From contig NZ_QVNQ01000001.1 in assembly GCF_003432485.1 (NCBI RefSeq), positions 868,001 through 932,000 of the forward strand: a stretch of DNA of 64,000 bases, in the 5' to 3' direction. The position numbers and the translations under genes are program-made. The notes beneath the pieces are model-generated. The model did not search any database, was not told where the DNA came from, and was given only the letters and a program-made list of their open reading frames with translations. Origin of the DNA: Actinomadura spongiicola (GTDB lineage Bacteria; Actinomycetota; Actinomycetes; Streptosporangiales; Streptosporangiaceae). Positions 24,857 through 31,638 of the stretch are shown piece by piece. The first letter of the stretch is position 1; each line of letters begins with the position of its first letter.

Positions 24857-24967
24857 TCACATTCGCTCGATCTTGAGGTAGCGGCGCATCGCCGGGATCT
24901 CCCTGTAGATCAGGGTCACCAGTCCGGCGGTGACCACACAGGCCACCACGATTCGCATTTTCCGCAT
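24857..24967 (-). CDS. 36-aa single-span membrane peptide (DUF6893-like)
   Basis: The reading frame from ATG 24967 has a basic start (MRKMRIVV), a hydrophobic span AVVTAGLVTLIY-like in position 7-21 and a basic tail REIPAMRRYLKIERM. A strong GAGAGGAGAG lies seven bases upstream. Small proteins of this shape (DUF6893) occur in actinobacteria, and I believe this one belongs with them. It is in the hydrogenase operon, 21 bases before hypC. It could anchor or cap the otherwise soluble hydrogenase at the membrane; that is inference. Confidence 0.7.
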   Translation of the reverse strand: MRKMRIVVACVVTAGLVTLIYREIPAMRRYLKIERM

Positions 24968-25003
24968 GTCGTCTCTCCTCTCAGGACGCGGGATCGGCCC
25001 GGG

Positions 25004-25213
25004 TCAGCCGGGTGGCAGGTTCGGCATGACCGGCAGGATCGGGTCCCGCTTCTTGGGCCGGATGCCGGTCGACCGCCGCGAGTCGGCGGTGCCGTCCTCG
25101 TGGTGCCCGACCTCGTTGGCGTAGGCGCTTTTCTCGTTGCCCTGCCGCACGCCCTTGGTGTGCGAAGGTGTGTCGGGCGCGACGTCGGGCTTACCGGTAC
25201 GGATTTCCGCCAT
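25004..25213 (-). CDS. 69-aa hydrophilic protein of the hydrogenase operon
   Basis: A short, charged, Gly/Pro-rich protein beginning MAEIRTGKPDVAPDTPSHTK and containing HHEDGTADSRRSTGI before a Pro-rich end (PILPVMPNLPPG). No cysteines and no hydrophobic segment; it looks intrinsically disordered. ATG 25213 has GAGAGGAAAGG upstream and lies three bases after the DUF5947 stop. Its operon position between DUF5947 and the 36-aa membrane peptide implies a role with the hydrogenase, but I do not recognise a characterised family. Confidence 0.7.
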   Translation of the reverse strand: MAEIRTGKPDVAPDTPSHTKGVRQGNEKSAYANEVGHHEDGTADSRRSTGIRPKKRDPILPVMPNLPPG

Positions 25214-25215
25214 GG

Positions 25216-25815
25216 CTACCTTTCCTCTCGTGACTCGCGCAGCCGGGTGAAGAACGCCTCCACGTCCTTCCACACGCGGTCTCCTCCGGACAGTCCCGAC
25301 CACGCTTCCTTGATGACGGCGACGAGCCGGTAGCAGTCGTCGATCGGGACGATCCACTGCTCGTCCGTCTCGCCGACCGAGCTGATGAGCAGGGCCTCGA
25401 CCGCGGGTCGCATCGAGGCCAGATCCGGGTTCCGGGCGGTGACGGTCTTCCAGGCGGACGGGTCCACCGTCCAGGTGGCGGCGCCCATCGGACCGGGGTA
25501 CCGGGCGGTGACGACGCCGTCCGGCCCGAGCGTGAAGAACGCGAGCCGCACGGGAACGCCCAGATCAGCGGACGCGACGCCGGTCAGCCGGATCCTGCGG
25601 GCCGGCACGAGCCGGTAGTGGCCGAATCCCGCCCCGTCCTTCTCGAAGAGCAGGGCGCAGGCGCGGCAGGCGCACTCGGGTTCGCCGGTGCGCTCGTCGA
25701 GGACGTGGGCATGGCCGTCCGCGACGGGCAGGTCGCACAGGCCGCACCTGTCGCCGTCCTCCCGCGTCCGGGCGGACGATCTCATGATCACGCGGCTGAA
25801 CGCTCCGGTCGTCAT
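25216..25815 (-). CDS. DUF5947-family protein of the hydrogenase operon
   Basis: A 199-aa protein. The N-terminal third has a CxxC-type knuckle (DRCGLCDLPVADGHAHVLDE) and a second cysteine pair CACRACALLFEKDG, suggesting a bound metal. The C-terminal part (GPMGAATWTVDPSAW to RLVAVIKEAWSGLSGGDRVW) matches what I know as DUF5947, seen in actinobacterial hydrogenase loci. ATG 25815 overlaps the NifU-like stop by four bases; the 57-codon open extension upstream is Arg/Gly-rich and rejected. A redox or assembly role with the NifU-like protein is inference. Confidence 0.75.
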   Translation of the reverse strand: MTTGAFSRVIMRSSARTREDGDRCGLCDLPVADGHAHVLDERTGEPECACRACALLFEKDGAGFGHYRLVPARRIRLTGVASADLGVPVRLAFFTLGPDGVVTARYPGPMGAATWTVDPSAWKTVTARNPDLASMRPAVEALLISSVGETDEQWIVPIDDCYRLVAVIKEAWSGLSGGDRVWKDVEAFFTRLRESREER

Positions 25816-26399
25816 GGGCCGCCGTCCACGGGCACCGGAGGGCGCAGCAGCGCCTCGACGGGCACGAACGCCTTCGCCGCCGCGGGAGCGTCCGGGACGG
25901 TGACGCGGACGCCGTCCAGTTCGGGGGCCACGGCCAGCACGGCCTCCCGCACCACGTCCTCGACGGGTTCGGCGCCGCACCCGCACCCGCCTCCCGCCCC
26001 GCCCCTCAACCGGACCTCGGCCGTCCGCTCCCGGACCTCGACGAGTTCCGCGTCCGCGCCCTTGCGGCCGAGCCGCGGCCGGAGCGCGTCCAGGGCGCGG
26101 GCGACGCGCCGTTCGACGGGTTCGGGGTGGACGCCGTGCAGGACGAGGAGATGACCGACGAGCTCGTCGTCAAGGAACGTCTCGACGATGCGGTCGTCAC
26201 CCGACACGCGGTCCATCACCCGCGCCAGCGCCTCCCCGTACACCTCGGTGAGGAGGGTCACCGCGTCCAGCGCCGTCTTCGCGGTCGCGCCGGGCGTCTG
26301 TTCCAGCGTGCCGAGTGTCTCGTCGAGGCGGTCCAGCCGCCCGGCGATCGCCGCCCCGTCGAGGCGGCGCGCGCCGGGACCCGAGGCGGAATCAGCCAT
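25812..26399 (-). CDS. NifU C-terminal-domain-like protein of the hydrogenase operon
   Basis: A 195-aa protein. A helical N-terminal region (about 15-75) precedes LVGHLLVLHGVHPEPVERRV and a Fe-S-scaffold-like domain (about 90-175, ALDALRPRLG to EPVEDVVREAVLAVAPELDG). Where NifU-type domains have CxxC, this protein has a Gly-rich CGCG (GGGCGCGAEP). It overlaps the end of the hydrogenase large-subunit gene by eight bases and so is made with it. It may deliver or repair an Fe-S cluster for HhyS or act as an electron relay; the family is known, the job is inferred. Confidence 0.8.
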   Translation of the reverse strand: MADSASGPGARRLDGAAIAGRLDRLDETLGTLEQTPGATAKTALDAVTLLTEVYGEALARVMDRVSGDDRIVETFLDDELVGHLLVLHGVHPEPVERRVARALDALRPRLGRKGADAELVEVRERTAEVRLRGGAGGGCGCGAEPVEDVVREAVLAVAPELDGVRVTVPDAPAAAKAFVPVEALLRPPVPVDGGP

Positions 26400-28185
26400 G
26401 CGTCGATCCGAACATCGGCGAATGCAGCTTCTGGAGCGTCCGCCCTCCGCCGAGGTACATGTGCACGCCGCAGGGCAGGCACGGGTCGAAGCTGCGGACG
26501 GCGCGCATGATGTCGACGCCCCGGAAGTCGTCCGGCCCGTTCTCCTCGAAGATCGGCATGTCCTGGACGGCGTCCTCGTACGGGCCGGGCGTGCCGAAGC
26601 TGTCGCGCGGGCTCCCGTTCCACGGCGTCGGCGGATACGGGTGGTAGTTGGCGATCTTCCCGTCCCGGATCACGAGGTGGTGCGACAGGACGCCCCGGAC
26701 CGCCTCGTGGAACCCGCACCCGATCGCCTCGTCGGGCACCTCGAAGTCCTCGAACACCTTGGTGTCGCCCGCGCGGACGAGGCCGAGCGCCTGCTCGACG
26801 AAGTGCAACGCCATCGCCGCCGCGTAGGCGACGAAGTAGGAGCGCGCCCGGTTCCGTTCGAGGGCGTTGGACCACTGCGGGATACGCCATTCCAGCGTCG
26901 TCTCCGGCAGGTCCCGGCCCTTCGGCAGTGAGATCTGCACGCTGGAGCCGGTCGATTTCACGTACGGGGTGTCGACCAGGTTTGCCAGCGCGGTTGTGTA
27001 GAGCCGCGCGAACGGCCCGCCGCCCGTGTCCAGGGCTAGATGCTCGTCGGTCCCGGGACGCAGCCAGCGCGGGCTCATCACCCAGCTGTACTTGTCGTCG
27101 AAGTCGCGCTTCTGCGGAACCGGCAGCGTGGTCTGGTTCCACGGGTGGCGCATGTCCACCGGATTCCCGAGCGGGTCATGCGTGACGAAGGGTTCTTCAT
27201 TCACCCAGTCGTCATAGAAGGAACTGCCCAGCAGAATGCGGATGCCGAGATTGATGTCGACGAGGTCGGTGGTGAGGAGTTCGCCGTCCACGACGACCCC
27301 GGGGGTGACGAACATCGCCTTGCCCCACTGGTTCATCGTCTCGTACCTGTAGTCGACGACGGCCGGGTCCTGGAACGCTCCCCAGCAGCCGAGCATGACG
27401 CGGCGGCGCCCGACCTCCTCGTACCCGGGCAGCGCCTCGTAGAAGAAGTCGAAGACGTCGTCGTTCATCGCGACGGCCTTCTTGACGAAGTCGATGACGT
27501 CCATCAGCCGGGAGAGGTAGTCGGTGAAGACCGTCGGGGTCGGCATCGTGCCGACACCGCCCGGATACACCGTCGACGGGTGCACGTGCCTGCCCTCCAT
27601 CAGGCAGAACATCTCCCGTGTGGTGCGGCTGACCTGGAGCGCCTCCTTGTAGACCGCGCCCTCGAACGGGTTGAACGCCTCCATGATCTCCGCGATGGTC
27701 CGGAAGCCGTGCACCGCCGCGTTCGGCGCCTCGGTGTCCCTGGCCCGCCGCAGCACGGACGGGTTGGTGTCCTTGACCATCGCCTCGCAGAAGTCGACGA
27801 AGACGAGGTTGTCCTGGAAGATCGTGTGGTCGAACATGTACTCGGCGGCCTCGCCGAGGTTGAGGATCCACTCGGCCAGCGGTGGGTTCTTGATGCCGTA
27901 CGCCATGTTCTGCGCGTACACCGAGCACGTGGTGTGGTTGTCGCCGCAGATCCCGCAGATGCGGCTGGTGATGAACCCGGCGTCCCGCGGGTCCTTGCCC
28001 TTCATGAACACCGAGTAGCCGCGGAACAGCGACGATGTGCTGTGGCACTCGGCCACCCGCCGGTTCGCGAAGTCGATCTTCGTGTAGATGCCCAGGTTGC
28101 CGATGATGCGCGTGATGGGGTCCCACGACATCTCGACGAGTTGCCCCGGTTCGCTCCCGGCGGGCGCCCTTTCGGTCGTTGTCAT
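26392..28185 (-). CDS. hhyL: [NiFe]-hydrogenase large subunit, group 1h (actinobacterial) type
   Basis: A 597-aa catalytic subunit that oxidises H2 at the NiFe centre. The L1 motif RICGICGDNHTTCS supplies Cys77 and Cys80, and the L2 motif DPCLPCGVH supplies Cys569 and Cys572. Twenty-two residues follow His575 (ending PMFGSTHG), the expected C-terminal peptide removed by the maturation protease after nickel insertion. The gene lies 27 bases after the small-subunit gene. Size and motif forms match group 1h (formerly group 5) enzymes, which scavenge atmospheric H2 in starved or hypoxic actinobacteria; that physiological role is from the family. Confidence 0.95.
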   Translation of the reverse strand: MTTTERAPAGSEPGQLVEMSWDPITRIIGNLGIYTKIDFANRRVAECHSTSSLFRGYSVFMKGKDPRDAGFITSRICGICGDNHTTCSVYAQNMAYGIKNPPLAEWILNLGEAAEYMFDHTIFQDNLVFVDFCEAMVKDTNPSVLRRARDTEAPNAAVHGFRTIAEIMEAFNPFEGAVYKEALQVSRTTREMFCLMEGRHVHPSTVYPGGVGTMPTPTVFTDYLSRLMDVIDFVKKAVAMNDDVFDFFYEALPGYEEVGRRRVMLGCWGAFQDPAVVDYRYETMNQWGKAMFVTPGVVVDGELLTTDLVDINLGIRILLGSSFYDDWVNEEPFVTHDPLGNPVDMRHPWNQTTLPVPQKRDFDDKYSWVMSPRWLRPGTDEHLALDTGGGPFARLYTTALANLVDTPYVKSTGSSVQISLPKGRDLPETTLEWRIPQWSNALERNRARSYFVAYAAAMALHFVEQALGLVRAGDTKVFEDFEVPDEAIGCGFHEAVRGVLSHHLVIRDGKIANYHPYPPTPWNGSPRDSFGTPGPYEDAVQDMPIFEENGPDDFRGVDIMRAVRSFDPCLPCGVHMYLGGGRTLQKLHSPMFGSTHG

Positions 28186-28212
28186 CCGTGCGGTCCTCTC
28201 CTGCGATCCGTG

Positions 28213-29250
28213 CTATGGCCGCCAGCGCGGGTCGTAGCCGCTGGTCAGAAGCTCACGGTTGTGATGCCACTTCGGCTCCTTGTTCGCCGTGACGTTGGTG
28301 ATGCCGCGCATCCGGCGGATGAAGGTTCCGTACGGCTTGATGAGCGTGGTCGAGAGGCTGCCGCCGGGCGGCGCGTCCATGAACGGCATGAACTTGTCCG
28401 GGAAGCCCGGCATGGTGCAGCCGATGCAGATGCCGCCCACGTTCGGGCAGCCGCCGATGCCGCCCATCCAGCCGCGCTTGGGGACGTTGCAGTTCACCAC
28501 CGGCCCCCAGCAGCCGATCTTCACCTGGCACTTCGGCGAGTTGTAGTCCTTGGAGAAGTCGGCCTGCTCGTAGTAGGCGGCGCGGTCGCAGCCCTCGTGG
28601 ACGGTCTTGCCGAACATCCATTGGGGGCGGAGCTTGTCGTCCAGCGGCGGCGGGGGAGCGTCACCCGCGGCGTGGTACAGCACCCAGGTCAGCGTCTCCA
28701 TGAAGTTCTCGGGCTGGACGGGGCATCCGGGCACGTTGACGATCGGCAGCCCGCCCGCGGACCTGAAGTCCCAGCCGAGGTAGTCGGCGAGGCCCATGCA
28801 CCCGGTCGGGTTGCCCGCCATCGCGTGGATCCCGCCGTAGGCGGCGCAGGTGCCCGCGGTGACGACCGCCCACGCCTTCGGCGCCAGCCGGTCGATCCAC
28901 CAGTTCAGCGTCAGCGGTTCGCCGGTGTCCTGGTCGTTGCCGAACGACGACCAGTAGCCGTCCCCGTTGATCTTCTCGTTGGGCACCGAGCCCTCCAGGA
29001 CGAAGATGAACGGCTCCAGTTCGCCCTTCACCGCCGCCCGGAACGGGGCCAGGAACTCTTCGCCGCCCAGCGTCGGCGAGAGCACCTTGTTGTACAGGTG
29101 CACCTTCGGCAGGCCGGGGATCAGGCCGTTCACCACGTCCTCGATGGCCGGCTGGCTGGAGGCCGTGATCGACACGGTGTCGCCGTCGCAGCTCATCCCC
29201 TCGGATATCCACAGGATGTGGATTTCGTCGATTCCCTCCGCGCTCGTCAT
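28213..29250 (-). CDS. hhyS: [NiFe]-hydrogenase small subunit, group 1h type
   Basis: A 345-aa Fe-S subunit that takes electrons from the NiFe site. The proximal-cluster motif reads ISEGMSCDGD: Cys21 is present, but the second family Cys is Asp24, the 3Cys-1Asp ligand set described for the Ralstonia eutropha actinobacterial-type hydrogenase. Further ligands are in TAGTCAAYGG and NVPGCPVQPENF; the C-terminal half has the medial/distal cysteines (VHEGCDRAAYYEQADF, CQVKIGCWGPVVNC, GGCPNVGGICIGCTMPGF). There is no Tat signal, so the enzyme is cytoplasmic. hypA ends three bases upstream. Confidence 0.95.
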   Translation of the reverse strand: MTSAEGIDEIHILWISEGMSCDGDTVSITASSQPAIEDVVNGLIPGLPKVHLYNKVLSPTLGGEEFLAPFRAAVKGELEPFIFVLEGSVPNEKINGDGYWSSFGNDQDTGEPLTLNWWIDRLAPKAWAVVTAGTCAAYGGIHAMAGNPTGCMGLADYLGWDFRSAGGLPIVNVPGCPVQPENFMETLTWVLYHAAGDAPPPPLDDKLRPQWMFGKTVHEGCDRAAYYEQADFSKDYNSPKCQVKIGCWGPVVNCNVPKRGWMGGIGGCPNVGGICIGCTMPGFPDKFMPFMDAPPGGSLSTTLIKPYGTFIRRMRGITNVTANKEPKWHHNRELLTSGYDPRWRP

Positions 29251-29253
29251 GCC

Positions 29254-29658
29254 CTACCTCCTCCTGTCCGGGGTGTGCTGGACGTTCCGGTCGGCGACGC
29301 CGTCGGCGGCCTCTCCGGCGGGAGCGTCCACGGTGATCGACTCCAGGACGACGTTTTCGTGGCCCGCGCTCGTCACGTCCACGGCGCCGCACGCCGGGCA
29401 CGCGGCCAGGGCCACGGCGCTGTTCACCGGTGTCTCCGCGCGGCAGCGGCGGCAGTGGACCCGAAGCGGCTCCAGCACGAGGTCGACGCCCGCGCCCTCG
29501 GCCACGGTGCCGAGCGCGGCCATCCGCACGCCCTGCTCGATCACCTCGGGGTCGACCGGGTGCCCGCCGACGCGGACCCGCATGGCGCGTACCTTCCGGT
29601 CTCCCGCCCGCCGCACGGCGGCTTCGACGATGGCCTCGCACATTCCCAGTTCATGCAT
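29254..29658 (-). CDS. hypA: HypA, nickel metallochaperone of hydrogenase maturation
   Basis: A 134-aa HypA. It begins MHELGMCEAIVEAA, whose His2 and Glu3 belong to the nickel site, and carries the zinc site as two CxxC pairs (HCRRC and ACPAC). The C-terminal 25 residues are a longer, acidic tail (ITVDAPAGEAADGVADRN). Usually HypA works with the GTPase HypB, which is not encoded in this window. The start overlaps the protease stop by eight bases. Confidence 0.93.
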   Translation of the reverse strand: MHELGMCEAIVEAAVRRAGDRKVRAMRVRVGGHPVDPEVIEQGVRMAALGTVAEGAGVDLVLEPLRVHCRRCRAETPVNSAVALAACPACGAVDVTSAGHENVVLESITVDAPAGEAADGVADRNVQHTPDRRR

Positions 29659-30208
29659 GCGTCCGCTCCGAATCCGTGCTCGCGGTCTTGTCGTGTGCGG
29701 CCTCGTCGCACGCCAGTTCGGTCACCATGCGGACGGCCTCGTCCACGGCGGCGCGCACGGGCTCCGAAAGCTCCATGCGCTCGTCGACGACGGCGGGACG
29801 GCAGCCCACCACGAACACGCGGGGCAGGTCGCCGCCGAGCCGGCGGAGCAGCCGCAGTACGGCCACGGGGTGCATTCCGTGCCCGTCGACCGCCGGTGGG
29901 CCGAGCGGATCCTCGGGGTCCGCGCCGGTCTCCGTGCCGTCGACCGTCGCCGCGTCCACCTCGATGACGGCGAGGGTGCCGGGCGGGCCTTCGACGGGCA
30001 CGGCGTCCACCATGATCAGGACGTCGTGCCGGCCGTCCAGGACCTCGTACGCCAGGTGGACGCCGCGGACGCCGTAGTCGGCGACCTCGACGTTCGCGGG
30101 GAGCACGGAGCCGTCCATCCGCCGGACGACCTCCACGCCGAATCCGTCGTCGCCGAGGAACACGTTCCCGATGCCCGCCACCAGGACCCGCCGGTCCGCC
30201 CCGCTCAT
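29651..30208 (-). CDS. Hydrogenase maturation endopeptidase (HyaD/HybD family)
   Basis: A 185-aa nickel-dependent protease that trims the C-terminal peptide of the large subunit. The N-terminal VLVAGIGNVFLGDDGFGVEV contains the Asp of the nickel site; the second acidic residue is in LIMVDAVPVEG and the histidine in GHGMHPVAVLRLL. The internal ATG at 30208 begins the conserved segment; 22 further open codons upstream are not family-like. It overlaps both neighbours (four and eight bases). Its substrate is presumably HhyL, the only large subunit in the window. Confidence 0.92.
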   Translation of the reverse strand: MSGADRRVLVAGIGNVFLGDDGFGVEVVRRMDGSVLPANVEVADYGVRGVHLAYEVLDGRHDVLIMVDAVPVEGPPGTLAVIEVDAATVDGTETGADPEDPLGPPAVDGHGMHPVAVLRLLRRLGGDLPRVFVVGCRPAVVDERMELSEPVRAAVDEAVRMVTELACDEAAHDKTASTDSERTHA

Positions 30209-31626
30209 CGCTCCGCCTCCGCGGGCAGGGGCTCCACCTCGGCAGGGGAGAAGTAGCGGAAGCGTCCGTACCACCGGTTGAGGTCGGCGGCGGGGTCGTC
30301 CTCCACCGTGACCGCGAGGTGCGTGGCGTCGTCCACGTCGCTGAGCACCGCCTCGACCTGCGCGGTTCTGCCGTCGAGGAACCTGTCCTGCGGATCGACG
30401 CCCTGCTTGCGCGGGCGCAGCCGCACCCGGCTTCCCCGCCGGACGGGCACGCCCGCGACCACGACGACGCCGTTCCCCGGCGGCTCCGGGTCGGCGCCCG
30501 CCGCGGGCCGCAGCGACCGGACGGCGCCGTGCAGGCGCGCGAAGACCTCCGGCGGCATCGACTCCGTCCGGTCCAGGATCTCGGCGGCCCGCGGATCGGT
30601 GGCGCGGGCCTCGCGCTTCTCCGCGTCGGTCAGCGTCAGCGTGCGCAAGGAGAGGATCTCGTCGATCTCCGTCGCGTCGTGCAGGTCACCGGGGCTCTCC
30701 GGCGCGACCCGGGGGTGGTCGTACAGCAGGATCGGGGAGGAGAGGACCACGTGATCGTCCCCTGGCGGGCCCGCCAGCACGGGGAACGTGTGGACGTTGG
30801 CGCACTCCTCGACAGCCGCCCCGGCCCATTCCGGCGGATCCAGGGCGGACGCGAACGAGCCCGCGTCCACGCTCAGCAGCACATGGCAGGCGATCAGCGA
30901 TTCCGCCAGCGCCTCGTCGCGGGCCGCCTCCGGGGGTGTCATCGCGCCCGTGTTCGACACGCGGACGCGCAGCCGGTAGACGTCGCGCGGCTCGTCGTCG
31001 CCGCCGACCCGGGACGCCGACACCGTCACCGTGGCCGTCACCGGGTGTCGCCGGCGCCGGACACGGCCGAGGGGGCGGCCCTCGTCGTCCGTCACCTGCC
31101 CGGTGTCCAGGCCGCCCGGGGCCTGGACGTCGAACTCGCGGGCATCGTCCAGGACGTCCCGCAACGAGAACCGCAGGTCGAACTGTTGCGGCAGGGCCTC
31201 GTCGAAGGCGAACTCCAGCCGTGTGCCCGAAGACAACGTGTCGACCGGGCGGTAGGAGCCATCGGCCAGCCGTTCTTCCACGGTTTTACGCTGAAGCTGG
31301 AGAAACCGGACCTGGCAGTGGACTGTCTCGTCCGGAATTGCCCGAAGCAGGCATTCGGTCTGCTGCCACGGGGCCTCGATCGACCCGGCCACCCCCGTGT
31401 CGGTCAGTCCCTGCGCCTCCGCCCACGCCGGCGGGACGACCACCCCGAACTGCCAGCGCACGCGGTTCTTGCCCGACGAACGGCGATAGGGATAAAGGAG
31501 ATACCCCTCATAAAGAATCGCGTCGGCGACTTCGCGGGCATACTCCAGGGAAAGCACTTCTCCGGTATAGCAACGAAGGTCGGGCCCGGTAAGTGAGGAC
31601 GTCCAGTAGGTGATTTCGGCACCCAC
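30205..31626 (-). CDS. Conserved hydrogenase-operon protein of unknown function, 473 aa
   Basis: I do not recognise a characterised domain. The product is soluble, acidic and rich in Arg-Asp pairs, with a conserved-looking N-terminal EVLSLEYAREVADAILYEGY followed by LLYPYRRSSGKNRVRWQFGV and a mid-region LESLIACHVLLSVDAGSFAS-like segment. No transmembrane span or cysteine cluster. The C-terminal 90 residues (after VAGVPVRRGSRVRLRPRKQG) look like a separate beta-rich domain. GTG 31626 is the furthest start; one at the EVLSLEY segment is possible. It ends in a four-base overlap with the protease gene, so it is part of the hydrogenase unit. Confidence 0.75.
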   Translation of the reverse strand: MGAEITYWTSSLTGPDLRCYTGEVLSLEYAREVADAILYEGYLLYPYRRSSGKNRVRWQFGVVVPPAWAEAQGLTDTGVAGSIEAPWQQTECLLRAIPDETVHCQVRFLQLQRKTVEERLADGSYRPVDTLSSGTRLEFAFDEALPQQFDLRFSLRDVLDDAREFDVQAPGGLDTGQVTDDEGRPLGRVRRRRHPVTATVTVSASRVGGDDEPRDVYRLRVRVSNTGAMTPPEAARDEALAESLIACHVLLSVDAGSFASALDPPEWAGAAVEECANVHTFPVLAGPPGDDHVVLSSPILLYDHPRVAPESPGDLHDATEIDEILSLRTLTLTDAEKREARATDPRAAEILDRTESMPPEVFARLHGAVRSLRPAAGADPEPPGNGVVVVAGVPVRRGSRVRLRPRKQGVDPQDRFLDGRTAQVEAVLSDVDDATHLAVTVEDDPAADLNRWYGRFRYFSPAEVEPLPAEAER

Positions 31627-31638
31627 ACCGCGCGGGCG

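Noticed and set aside
27040..29967. Long + strand open frame over the hydrogenase subunit genes
   Set aside because: It is antisense to hhyL, hhyS and hypA, whose motifs are intact; the translated sequence is low-complexity and family-less.
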